A stretch of DNA of 45,053 bases from Bacteroidota bacterium. Its GTDB lineage: Bacteria > Bacteroidota > Bacteroidia > Bacteroidales > FEN-979. The notes beneath the pieces were generated by a model. The model was not told the origin of the DNA, made no database searches, and saw only the letters and a list, made by a program, of their open reading frames with translations. Shown one piece after another: positions 16,746 to 24,338 of the stretch (positions are counted from its first letter, which is position 1; every line of letters begins with the position of its first letter). The position numbers were made by a program, and so were the translations under genes. The stretch lies in the NCBI GenBank assembly GCA_026391755.1, contig JAPLDN010000346.1:1-45053 (forward strand). The letters run 5' to 3'.

Positions 16746-17224
16746 CACTCTACACCTTTAATAATGGATGAACCGGGTTGATTTAAAACTTTAGTCAGTT
16801 TGGAACGGTCAAAAACAGCATGCTCAAACTCCTGTCCGAAACCAAGGGCATTGGAGGGACAGTTCTTAACGCATAATCCGCAGAACGTGCACATCCCCAG
16901 GTGATATATGTGCTTGTCGATGACACGTTTCGATTTGCCGTCCTCACCGGTGATTTTTGCCGGTATGACCTCGATTGAACCGTTAGGGCAGTTGTTCTCG
17001 CAAATACCGCAGCCATTGCAGCGATGCTGGTTGTTCCCGTCGTGAAGCATGATGACCTCACCCTTGAACCGTTCGAACATCTGCAGGTTTTTCCTGTTTT
17101 CAGGATATTGCTGCGTCACTATCTGCCCGGGGCTGAAGAAATAACGGCCTGTGACCGACATCCCGATTAGCAGGGATTTCACCCCGTGGAAAATATCTGA
17201 AAAATACTTAAAGAAGCTGTTCAT
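16745..17224 (-). CDS. nuoI: complex I subunit I (8Fe ferredoxin)
   Basis: This 159-residue subunit carries clusters N6a and N6b in the peripheral arm next to the quinone site. Two complete motifs are visible, CNGCGICENNCPNG and CTFCGLCVKNCPSN. The N-terminal amphipathic helix packs on the membrane. In a complex without NuoEFG this subunit and NuoB are the most likely entry route for electrons, for example from reduced ferredoxin; this is inference. It overlaps nuoJ by one base and is 6 bases after nuoH. Confidence 0.96.
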   Translation of the reverse strand: MNSFFKYFSDIFHGVKSLLIGMSVTGRYFFSPGQIVTQQYPENRKNLQMFERFKGEVIMLHDGNNQHRCNGCGICENNCPNGSIEVIPAKITGEDGKSKRVIDKHIYHLGMCTFCGLCVKNCPSNALGFGQEFEHAVFDRSKLTKVLNQPGSSIIKGVE

Positions 17225-17230
17225 AGTATG

Positions 17231-18319
17231 CTAAAAATGCCAATGCATTAATACTAAAAATGCCATAAATAGAATGTTGACCAGGTTGATCGGGAGCAGA
17301 TATTTCCACTCCAGGGTCAGGAGCTGATCGATACGAAGGCGTGGGAAGGTCCATTTGAACAACATCATCAGCCAGATAATAAAAGCGGTTTTACCGATAT
17401 ACCATATAAAGGGCGGGATGTAATCCATGATGGTGTTGAACCCTGCCCATCCTGAAACATGGAAAGGCATCCAGCCACCCCAGAATACGGTTGCTGCGAT
17501 TGAAGCGACCAGGAACATATTCATATATTCGGCCAGGAAGAAAAACGCAAACTTGATCCCTGAATATTCGGTATGGAAACCTGCAGTAAGCTCCGATTCG
17601 GCTTCAGCAAGATCGAACGGCCCGCGGTTGGTTTCGGCTGTGCTGGCTACCAGGAACACTATAAAGGCTATAATTGCAGGGATATGTCCTTTGAAAATGA
17701 ACCAGCCGTTTCTTTGCATTTCAACTATCTCGGAGAACTGCATAGTGCCTGCAAGAACAATGATAGTGAGCAGGGAAAGTCCTACCGAAAGCTCGTAACT
17801 GACGATCTGGGCTCCACTTCTCATAGCCCCGATCAGCGAATATTTATTGTTGGATGACCATCCTGCGAGCAGTATACCCACGACTCCCAGGGAGGAAACA
17901 GCGATCACGTAAAGTATGCCGATATCGAAATCGATGGCATGCAGGCCTTTGGCAAACGGCACGGCCGAAAGGGCCATGAAAGAGGCGATGATCACGATAA
18001 AAGGGGCAAGGTTAAACAGGAGTTTATCAGAATCTTTGATATATACCAGCTCTTTCATCAGCAGTTTGATAAAGTCGGCAATGGTCTGGAAGATGCCGTA
18101 AGGTCCCACCCGGTTTGGCCCGACACGGTTCTGCATGAAAGCGCAAACCTTTCGTTCGGCATAAACCAGGAAGAGACCGACAACTGCATAGAAAAGCAGG
18201 AAGACTATCCCGATGATAGCCATCTCGGTAATCAGCGCCCAAGTAGGCGACATGAAGCTGTTCAGCCCCTCGTCGATCCACCTGTTAAACGATGTAAAAT
18301 CGTAAATATTAAAGGTCAT
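17231..18319 (-). CDS. nuoH: complex I subunit H (quinone-site membrane subunit)
   Basis: This 362-residue membrane protein forms the quinone chamber entrance. Family motifs are clear: YAERKVCAFMQNRVGPNRVG after the first helix, NRGPFDLAEAESELTAGFH in the acidic loop, and FKWTFPRLRIDQL near the end. Length is normal. It lies 11 bases after nuoD and just before nuoI, the usual order. Confidence 0.97.
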   Translation of the reverse strand: MTFNIYDFTSFNRWIDEGLNSFMSPTWALITEMAIIGIVFLLFYAVVGLFLVYAERKVCAFMQNRVGPNRVGPYGIFQTIADFIKLLMKELVYIKDSDKLLFNLAPFIVIIASFMALSAVPFAKGLHAIDFDIGILYVIAVSSLGVVGILLAGWSSNNKYSLIGAMRSGAQIVSYELSVGLSLLTIIVLAGTMQFSEIVEMQRNGWFIFKGHIPAIIAFIVFLVASTAETNRGPFDLAEAESELTAGFHTEYSGIKFAFFFLAEYMNMFLVASIAATVFWGGWMPFHVSGWAGFNTIMDYIPPFIWYIGKTAFIIWLMMLFKWTFPRLRIDQLLTLEWKYLLPINLVNILFMAFLVLMHWHF

Positions 18320-18331
18320 ACTACCTTGTTT

Positions 18332-19459
18332 TTATCTGTCAATATCCGGAATTACTAAGTCGAGAGATGCGCCGATGGCAACGAGGTCTGCAATTTTCAT
18401 ACCGCGGCTGATATGATCAAGTACACTCAGGTTGGAGAAACTCGGGGTGCGGAATTTCATCCTGTACGGGGTTTTATTACCGTCACTCACAACAAAAAGG
18501 CCAAGTTCGCCCCTGGCCGATTCGACCCTCTGAAAATATTCACCGGCAGGCAGTTTTATTACAGCTTTCATCTTGGCTGAGTGTTCCCCCTCGGGAATGT
18601 TATCGATAAGCTGTTCAATGATGTTCATGGATTCATGCATTTCCTGCATACGGACCATATACCTTGAATAGGTATCGCATTCGTAACGGAGTACTTCGTT
18701 GAACTGGACTTTGCCGTACATGCTGTATGGCTCTGTCTTTCGAACATCACATGACCATCCCGATCCGCGTCCCGAAGGACCTGTGACCCCGTAACTGATA
18801 GCATCTTCTTTTGAAAGAATACCGACTCCCTGGCTGCGATTCTCGAAAATTACGTTACCCGAAAGGATGCGGTCATAATCCTTAATTTTTTTCTTGAAGG
18901 TTTTAAGGAATGCATGGACTTTCTTCTGGAAATTCGGATGAATATCCTGCATCACGCCACCGGGACAGTTATAACTCTGAAGGAACCTGCTTCCTGTCGT
19001 TTCTTCCCATATATCAAGGATCATTTCACGGTCACGGAGGCCATAGAAGAAACAGGTGAGTCCTCCAAGGTCCATCCCAAAACTCGACCACCAGAGCTGG
19101 TGGGATTGTATCCTGGCCAGCTCATCCATGATGGTACGGATATACCTTACACGCTCGGGTACATCAACTTCCAGGGCTTTCTCAACAAGCAGGCAAACAG
19201 CATGATTGTTGATGTGGGCCGAAAGGTAATCTATCCTGTCGGTAAGGTGAATGACCTGGGGATAAGTGTCTTTTTCACACATCTTCTCAATGCCGCGATG
19301 GATATAGCCGCAATGCGGTTTAAGACTTCTGACCATCTCGCCCTGGAGGGAAACAAGCAGCCGCAGAACCCCGTGAGTGGAGGGATGCTGGGGACCCATG
19401 TTGATATGGTATTCCTCCTCCTCTATATTGCTGACCGGCAGGTTTATTATCTCTTTCAT
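18332..19459 (-). CDS. nuoD: complex I subunit D (49-kDa type)
   Basis: This 375-residue protein contributes the quinone-head-group site. The signature MGPQHPSTHGVLR is near residues 21-33, GYIHRGIEK near 50, and the C-terminus is normal (ending IPDIDR). It is descended from the large subunit of membrane [NiFe] hydrogenases but lacks the Ni-binding cysteines, as expected. It is not fused to NuoC, unlike in Bacteroidaceae. Only 3 bases separate it from nuoC. Confidence 0.97.
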   Translation of the reverse strand: MKEIINLPVSNIEEEEYHINMGPQHPSTHGVLRLLVSLQGEMVRSLKPHCGYIHRGIEKMCEKDTYPQVIHLTDRIDYLSAHINNHAVCLLVEKALEVDVPERVRYIRTIMDELARIQSHQLWWSSFGMDLGGLTCFFYGLRDREMILDIWEETTGSRFLQSYNCPGGVMQDIHPNFQKKVHAFLKTFKKKIKDYDRILSGNVIFENRSQGVGILSKEDAISYGVTGPSGRGSGWSCDVRKTEPYSMYGKVQFNEVLRYECDTYSRYMVRMQEMHESMNIIEQLIDNIPEGEHSAKMKAVIKLPAGEYFQRVESARGELGLFVVSDGNKTPYRMKFRTPSFSNLSVLDHISRGMKIADLVAIGASLDLVIPDIDR

Positions 19460-19462
19460 AGA

Positions 19463-19930
19463 CTAGAATTCAACGATGTTTACTTCATCAATATAATCCT
19501 TACGGAGGGGGTAGCCTTTCCAGTCTTCCTCAAGGAAGATCCGGCGCATATCGGGATGGTTGTTAAACCTTATGCCGAACATGTCATAAATTTCACGCTC
19601 ATGAAATTCGGCGGTGCGCCAGATATCGCAAACCGTGTCGAAGTTCGGATTTACCCTGTCGTCAGTTTTAACTTTGATGACTAACGCATGCTTATGCTGT
19701 GTGGATCTCAGGTGATAAACCACTGCAAGCTGCTTTATGTAGTCAACCCCGCTGAGGCAAAACAGGAAATCGAAGGCGAGCTCCGGGCTGTTTTTAAGTT
19801 TAAGTGCCAGATCATGCAGTTTGGCTGCAGGCAGCAACAGCGTCAGGAACTGTTTGTTTTCCTCCTGCTGTGCCTCAGGCACAATCTCAAGGATCCTGGC
19901 TTTTAAGGTTTCGTTATCCATAAATATCAA
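19463..19930 (-). CDS. nuoC: complex I subunit C (30-kDa type)
   Basis: This 155-residue soluble subunit of the connecting module has the family signature WRTAEFHEREIYDMFGI and then NHPDMRRIFLEEDWKGYPLR near the C-terminus. It has no metal or cofactor site and stabilises NuoB, NuoD and NuoI. Length is typical of the separate (unfused) form. It is 24 bases after nuoB and 3 before nuoD. Confidence 0.96.
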   Translation of the reverse strand: MIFMDNETLKARILEIVPEAQQEENKQFLTLLLPAAKLHDLALKLKNSPELAFDFLFCLSGVDYIKQLAVVYHLRSTQHKHALVIKVKTDDRVNPNFDTVCDIWRTAEFHEREIYDMFGIRFNNHPDMRRIFLEEDWKGYPLRKDYIDEVNIVEF

Positions 19931-19954
19931 ATGGTGATATATTGAGATGGTGAG

Positions 19955-20512
19955 TTATTGTTTTCCTAAGATCATGGTTTGCTCGGGGCGAGTGATGGAT
20001 TCCAGTTTAATTTTTCTCTGTAGTTGCATGATCCCGTATAGCAGTGCTTCCGGACGGGGAGGACAGCCCGGGATATATACATCCACAGGGATTACATGAT
20101 CTACACCCCTAACGACATGGTAGGAATTATAATAAAACGGTCCGCCGGAGACTGCACACGCACCCATTGCGATGACATACCTGGGTTCCGACATCTGGTC
20201 GTACAGGCGCTTAAGGACCGGGGCCATTTTGTTTACAATGGTTCCTGCAACAACGATCACGTCGGCCTGACGGGGACTGGCACGGTATACTTCTATCCCG
20301 AACCGGGCAAAGTCATGACGGGATGCACCGGTAGCCATCATCTCAATCCCGCAACAGCTGGTTGCGAACGTCAGGGGCCATACCGAATTGGAACGCCCCC
20401 AGTCAATGACCGCATCTATGGAAGTCATCAAAAAATTTCCGCCAGTCCTTTTGAATAAATCAAGGGTTTCGTTATCACGGAAATCCTTTTCCTTCATGCT
20501 TTTTATTCCCAT
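19955..20512 (-). CDS. nuoB: complex I subunit B (PSST type)
   Basis: This 185-residue subunit carries terminal cluster N2, which hands electrons to quinone. The four ligands are visible: the tandem Cys in ATSCCGIEMM, Cys in GACAVSGGP and Cys in PGCPPRPEA. I chose the ATG at 20512, preceded by GGAG at a good distance and overlapping the end of nuoA by 10 bases. The ATG at 20497, just after the nuoA stop, is nearly as good. The frame continues to 20533, but that is too deep inside nuoA. Confidence 0.95.
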   Translation of the reverse strand: MGIKSMKEKDFRDNETLDLFKRTGGNFLMTSIDAVIDWGRSNSVWPLTFATSCCGIEMMATGASRHDFARFGIEVYRASPRQADVIVVAGTIVNKMAPVLKRLYDQMSEPRYVIAMGACAVSGGPFYYNSYHVVRGVDHVIPVDVYIPGCPPRPEALLYGIMQLQRKIKLESITRPEQTMILGKQ

Positions 20513-20853
20513 TTCAAAGCTCCTTTCTTCCATGCATAAAGAAGTCCGATACCCAAAACAAAAAAGAAAATTACGATCTCTATAAAGGCTTTCATCCCAA
20601 GGGTTTTCATCATGACAGCCCAGGGAAAAATAAAGACAGTTTCCACATCGAATACCAGAAAAATTATCGCAAAAAGATAATACCCGACATTAAACTGCAA
20701 CCAGGTAATTCCTTCGGTGGGGATTCCGCACTCGTAAGCTTCTGCTTTCTGTGGATTTGTTGATGTAGGCGGGACTAAACTCGAAAATAGCAGGGCGATA
20801 CCAACTAAAAATGCCCCGACTATGAAAAATAGAATCAGGCTTTCAGCACTCAT
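20503..20853 (-). CDS. nuoA: complex I subunit A
   Basis: This 116-residue, three-helix membrane subunit has the signature YECGIPTEG followed by QFNVGYYLFAIIFLVFDVE. It is the first gene of an eleven-gene nuo operon that lacks nuoE, nuoF and nuoG. A TGTTAA-N4-TTAACA palindrome lies two bases before its ATG, and a predicted -7 box lies about 30 bases upstream. Confidence 0.96.
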   Translation of the reverse strand: MSAESLILFFIVGAFLVGIALLFSSLVPPTSTNPQKAEAYECGIPTEGITWLQFNVGYYLFAIIFLVFDVETVFIFPWAVMMKTLGMKAFIEIVIFFFVLGIGLLYAWKKGALKWE

Positions 20854-20855
20854 AA

Positions 20856-20871
20856 TGTTAACTTGTTAACA
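20856..20871 (-). promoter_or_regulatory. Rex-like operator in the nuoA leader
   Basis: TGTTAA-CTTG-TTAACA forms a perfect 6-4-6 palindrome (seven pairs if the inner C and G are counted). It lies between the predicted start (near 20878) and the nuoA ATG at 20853. Half-sites and spacing are identical to the site before hdrC. Binding of the NAD(H)-responsive repressor Rex is the most likely reading. No rex gene is in the window. Confidence 0.6.
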
Positions 20872-20881
20872 GATCTGGGCG

Positions 20882-20889
20882 CAAAATTA
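20882..20889 (-). promoter_or_regulatory. predicted -7 promoter element of the nuo operon
   Basis: TAATTTTG on the minus strand matches TAnnTTTG. A TTG lies 24 bases upstream, somewhat far for the -33 box. The implied leader is about 25 bases and contains the Rex-like site. Confidence 0.5.
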
Positions 20890-21032
20890 AAAATTTATCT
20901 GACTTAACCTAACCAATAGCAAAGATGAAACTATGTAAATAAATAGTATTGCTCTTATTCACAAGACAATACACAATAACTTCCGTAATATATCATTAGG
21001 GGAGTTGAGATTTATCAACGGCTGATTTTAGA

Positions 21033-21314
21033 TCAACAGTAAAGGCAGAGGTAAGCCGAGTCGGAATTAATCCTGAGATTGAATTTTGAATCCTTCGGAA
21101 CTACAAAGGTGTCGAAGGGTTTAAAGACCTTCCAATCAGTTTCACCCGGAAGTTTAACCATCATATTGCCTGATGTCACGGTCATGTATTCAACTGTGGA
21201 AGTCCCGAATTCATATTCCCCGGCGGCCATGACTCCAATTGTTGCCGGCCCATCAGGAGTTGTAAAGGCTATGGATTTTACCTTTCCTTCAAAATATTCG
21301 TTTGTTTTGAACAT
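21033..21314 (-). CDS. ppnP: pyrimidine/purine nucleoside phosphorylase (DUF1255, YaiE/PpnP family)
   Basis: This small cupin-fold enzyme, 93 residues, splits several nucleosides with phosphate into base and ribose-1-phosphate. The sequence follows the family closely: NEYFEGKVKSIAF at the start, GVMAAGEYEF, EYMTVTSG, LPGETDWKVF and SAYLCLYC at the end. I chose the ATG at 21314 (MFKTNEYF), the standard family start; the frame extends upstream without homology. It is a single gene, divergent from the cyclase gene. No clear promoter was found, and a TTATTTTG at 21344-21351 is one base off the -7 consensus. Confidence 0.9.
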   Translation of the reverse strand: MFKTNEYFEGKVKSIAFTTPDGPATIGVMAAGEYEFGTSTVEYMTVTSGNMMVKLPGETDWKVFKPFDTFVVPKDSKFNLRINSDSAYLCLYC

Positions 21315-21449
21315 ATCAGAGATTGTTATTGTAAATACCTCCGCAAAATAACAGAATAAATTCAAGTCCGGGAATGAGGAAGGTACTTTAATCATGTTTC
21401 TTGCACACGATATGATCACCAGAGGGATCATCATTGTGAAAAAATAAAC

Positions 21450-21457
21450 TAATTTTG
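21450..21457 (+). promoter_or_regulatory. predicted -7 element of the cyclase gene
   Basis: TAATTTTG matches TAnnTTTG and sits 22 bases before the ATG at 21480. The -33 region lacks a correctly spaced TTG. Confidence 0.4.
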
Positions 21458-21479
21458 AATTTTATCAAGTTTTCATTGT

Positions 21480-22274
21480 ATGAAAAAAGCAATTATTGCA
21501 TTGTTTTGCATGCTGTGTTTTGCATGCAGCGGGCCGGACCTTACCAGCCAACTTCAGGAGGCCCGCTGGATCGACCTGACCCATGATTTTGATTCCACCA
21601 CAGTTTACTGGCCTACCGATGTTAATTTCAGGCATGATACCGTTTTTTGCGGACTGACTGATAAGGGATATTATTATTCGTCGTTCAAGTATGCAGCTGA
21701 AGAGCATGGAGGGACCCATTTCGACGCTCCTATCCATTTTCACCAGGGCGGGAATTCCATTGAAAAAGTTCCGGTAACTCAATTGCATGGCCCGGCTGTT
21801 GTTATAGATATCAGCGAAAAATGTTCAACAAACAGGGACTACCTCATCACCGCCGATGATGTGAATAACTGGGAGCATCAGCATGGCAGTATCCCCCAGG
21901 GTGCGATCATTCTTTTATACACTGGTTATGAAAAATACTGGAATGACCACCTCAGGTATACAGGCACCCTTAAAAAAGGCCCGGAAGGGGTGGCAGAACT
22001 TCATTTCCCCGGTCTTTCAACCGAAGCATCAACCTGGATCACAACAAATCGTAAGGTTAATGCGATCGGCCTTGATACGCCCAGCATTGATTTCGGACAG
22101 TCAAAAGATTTTCAGACTCACCGCATACTCACCGCTGCGGGTCTTACCATGTATGAAAATCTTTGTAACCTCAGCCAACTGCCGGCTGCAGGAGCCTATA
22201 TCGTTGCCCTTCCTATGAAAATCAAAGGAGGAAGCGGCTCACCCCTGAGAATTGTGGCTATTTTAGCCCCCTGA
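21480..22274 (+). CDS. lipoprotein of the cyclase / kynurenine formamidase family
   Basis: This 264-residue metal-dependent hydrolase of the cyclase family hydrolyses amides or lactones such as N-formylkynurenine. The metal motif EHGGTHFDAPIHF is intact. The conserved TGYEKYW and GLDTPSID follow. The N-terminus is a lipoprotein signal (MKKAIIALF to FACSG, Cys near 16), which places the enzyme in the envelope. The classic kynurenine formamidase KynB is cytosolic. No other tryptophan-degradation gene is nearby, so the substrate is open. The stop codon begins a tandem TGATATC heptamer, and a DUF3109 gene follows after 20 bases. Confidence 0.85.
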   Translation: MKKAIIALFCMLCFACSGPDLTSQLQEARWIDLTHDFDSTTVYWPTDVNFRHDTVFCGLTDKGYYYSSFKYAAEEHGGTHFDAPIHFHQGGNSIEKVPVTQLHGPAVVIDISEKCSTNRDYLITADDVNNWEHQHGSIPQGAIILLYTGYEKYWNDHLRYTGTLKKGPEGVAELHFPGLSTEASTWITTNRKVNAIGLDTPSIDFGQSKDFQTHRILTAAGLTMYENLCNLSQLPAAGAYIVALPMKIKGGSGSPLRIVAILAP

Positions 22275-22285
22275 TATCTGATATC
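22272..22285. repeat. tandem heptamer TGATATC x2, beginning in a stop codon
   Basis: TGATATC occurs twice without a gap. The first TGA is the stop codon of the cyclase gene. It is one of several heptamer tandems in gene gaps of this window. Confidence 0.6.
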
Positions 22286-22294
22286 AAATCATGA

Positions 22295-22852
22295 ATGATC
22301 CATCTCGATAATACCATAATTTCCGACGACATCCGCGACAGCTTGTTCTGTTGTGACCTTGAACAATGCAAAGGCGCCTGCTGCGTGGAAGGAGATGCCG
22401 GGGCCCCTCTTGAGGAGGAGGAGATCGCGCTTCTGGAAGACTATCTCGAAAATATTTTTCCTTACATGGTTCCCGGCGGACAATTAACCATTAAAACCAA
22501 TGGAGTTTTTGATTATGATGTTGAAGGGAATTTCGTGACTCCCCTGGTCAATGACAGGGAATGTGCTTTCGTTTATTACGAAACCGGCATCGCCCGATGC
22601 GCGATTGAAAAAGCATTCCAGGAGAACGCTATCCCTTTTCCAAAACCTGTTTCCTGTCATCTCTATCCAATACGGATCAAGAAACTTTCGAGTGAAGACG
22701 AGGCTTTGAACTACCATAAGTGGCCCATCTGCAAAAAAGCCCTGGAAAAAGGATATAAGGAAAAACTTCCGCTGTACCGTTTCCTTGACAAGGCGCTGAT
22801 CAGGAAATACGGTCGTTCCTGGTATAACCGATTATTGAAATTGTTGGAATAG
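22295..22852 (+). CDS. DUF3109 family protein (Cys-rich, YkgJ-like)
   Basis: This 185-residue protein of the DUF3109 family is widespread in Bacteroidota. Its cysteines are arranged as in YkgJ-type putative metal- or cluster-binding proteins: CCDLEQCKGACC near residue 20, then Cys in NDRECAF, ARCAIEK, SCHLYP and PICKKAL. No signal peptide is visible, so it is cytosolic. The function is unknown. It follows the cyclase lipoprotein after 20 bases and ends 4 bases from the convergent ferritin gene. The start is the ATG at 22295; an ATG four bases earlier hits a stop after six codons. Confidence 0.88.
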   Translation: MIHLDNTIISDDIRDSLFCCDLEQCKGACCVEGDAGAPLEEEEIALLEDYLENIFPYMVPGGQLTIKTNGVFDYDVEGNFVTPLVNDRECAFVYYETGIARCAIEKAFQENAIPFPKPVSCHLYPIRIKKLSSEDEALNYHKWPICKKALEKGYKEKLPLYRFLDKALIRKYGRSWYNRLLKLLE

Positions 22853-22856
22853 GCTC

Positions 22857-23396
22857 TTACTTCGCCTGGGTCATCCCGCCTGCTGCAGCTAATGCAGTGC
22901 GTTTTACTAAAGCACGGGTACCGAATTCTTTATCCATAAGGAAAAGTCCGCCCTGCTCTGTCCCGGCCAGTTTTATCTGGTCCAGAATGCTGCGCACCGT
23001 ACTTTCTTCTTCCACCTGTTCGGTAATGTACCATTGCAGGTAGTTTGCCGTAGTGAAGTCTTTTTCTTTTACGCAGATGGCATAAAGTTCGTTGATGGAT
23101 GCGGAAATAAATTCCTCGTGCTTCAGTACGTTCCTGAACACATCCAGAAGGGATTTGAAGCTTGCTTTAGGTGCTTCAAGAGCAGGTATAACGGCGTTTC
23201 CGCCCCGGTCGTTCAGATAATGAACCAGCTTGAGCATATGCAGGCGTTCCTCTTCAGTCTGGGCATACAGCCAGTCGGCAGCGCCGGGGTAACCGGCACG
23301 TTCAGCCCAGGATGCCATTGCCAGGTATAGCCGGGAAGAATTTTCTTCTCTTTTAATCTGATCGTTCAGCGCCTTTTCAACGTTCTTTGTGATCAT
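22857..23396 (-). CDS. ftnA: bacterial ferritin (FtnA type)
   Basis: This 179-residue non-haem ferritin stores iron in a 24-subunit shell. The four-helix bundle starts with the typical LNDQIKREENSSRLYLAMA (ferroxidase Glu), then WLYAQTEEERLHM (Glu and His) and YITEQVEEES. I chose the ATG at 23396 (MITKNVEKALN), as in other FtnA proteins; the upstream frame runs through a repeat. It lies 42 bases after atpG. No promoter match was found, so read-through from the atp operon or an atypical promoter is possible. Confidence 0.93.
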   Translation of the reverse strand: MITKNVEKALNDQIKREENSSRLYLAMASWAERAGYPGAADWLYAQTEEERLHMLKLVHYLNDRGGNAVIPALEAPKASFKSLLDVFRNVLKHEEFISASINELYAICVKEKDFTTANYLQWYITEQVEEESTVRSILDQIKLAGTEQGGLFLMDKEFGTRALVKRTALAAAGGMTQAK

Positions 23397-23415
23397 AATA
23401 AGTCCTCCATTTGAA

Positions 23416-23430
23416 CATTGTACATTGTAC
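23416..23430. repeat. tandem heptamer CATTGTA x2 between atpG and ferritin
   Basis: CATTGTA occurs twice in succession and then continues CAATTA. It includes the small palindrome TTGTACAA. It lies in the 42-base gap between the atpG stop and the ferritin start. Confidence 0.6.
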
Positions 23431-23438
23431 AATTAAAA

Positions 23439-24329
23439 TTAACCCTTCAAAGCTTCTGCCCCCGACACGATCTCGATAAGTTCGTTCGTGATCTGGTTCT
23501 GCCTTGCCTTGTTGTAAGTGATGTTGAGATTTTTCAGCAGTTCTCTTGCATTGTCGGTTGCCTGCTGCATGGCAGTCATCCTGGCGCCCATCTCGGCTGC
23601 GAAGGAGTCCAGGACTGCTTTGAAAACCTGTATGCGCAGGGTTTTGGGAATAAGTTCCCTGACAACGGTTTCCTTATCCGGTTCAAAAATATAATCGGCC
23701 GATACCTGGTTTTTCATTGTTTGTCCGGGTATGACATCCTGAACTACAGGAAGAAACTGCTCGTTGACCAGCTTTTGGACAGCGGCATTTTTGAATTGGT
23801 TGTAAACAATTTCAATACGGTCAAATTCCTTCTTAACAAAGGATTGCATCAGGTATTCGGCAAACGGAGAGATGTTGGCAAATGTGAGATTGTCAAAGAA
23901 TTCATCGTGATGGCCGATCACTTGAAAGTTGCGCTTTGTGAAATATTCCGTGGCCCTTTTTCCTATAGTAATAAGGTTTACATTGCCATAATCGAACTGG
24001 GCCTGATATTTTTCTCGAATCAGGGCCAGGGTAGCCTTCATTATATTAGAATTGAACGCGCCGCAGAGACCCCTGTTTGAAGAGATCACAATAACCAGGA
24101 TTTTTTCGGGCGTCCTTTGTTCAGAATAAATACTCTCTCCCGAATCCCCAATACTTGCGCTCAGGTTTTGCAAAAGTTCCCTAAGTTTTGCAGCATAGGG
24201 CCTGAGTTTGATAATGGAATTCTGGGCCTTTCTCAGCTTAGATGCCGCTACCATTTTCATGGCAGAAGTGATCTGCTGGGTTGACTTTACCGATGCAATA
24301 CGTATTCTGACTTCCTTAAGTCCTGCCAT
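23439..24329 (-). CDS. atpG: ATP synthase gamma subunit
   Basis: This 296-residue central-stalk subunit turns inside the alpha/beta ring. The N-terminus has the family signature LKEVRIRIASVKSTQQITSAMKMVAASK, and the C-terminus the matching coiled-coil strand (MTAMQQATDNARELLKNL and NKARQNQITNELIEI). Length is normal. It is the last gene of the F-type operon here, and atpD and atpC are not in the window. It follows atpA by 9 bases. Confidence 0.97.
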   Translation of the reverse strand: MAGLKEVRIRIASVKSTQQITSAMKMVAASKLRKAQNSIIKLRPYAAKLRELLQNLSASIGDSGESIYSEQRTPEKILVIVISSNRGLCGAFNSNIMKATLALIREKYQAQFDYGNVNLITIGKRATEYFTKRNFQVIGHHDEFFDNLTFANISPFAEYLMQSFVKKEFDRIEIVYNQFKNAAVQKLVNEQFLPVVQDVIPGQTMKNQVSADYIFEPDKETVVRELIPKTLRIQVFKAVLDSFAAEMGARMTAMQQATDNARELLKNLNITYNKARQNQITNELIEIVSGAEALKG

Positions 24330-24338
24330 GAGCTTTCC

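Noticed and set aside
18914..19684. A 256-codon plus-strand open frame opposite nuoC and nuoD
   Set aside because: Both opposite-strand genes are firmly identified. The frame has no recognisable domain and is explained by the codon use of the real genes.
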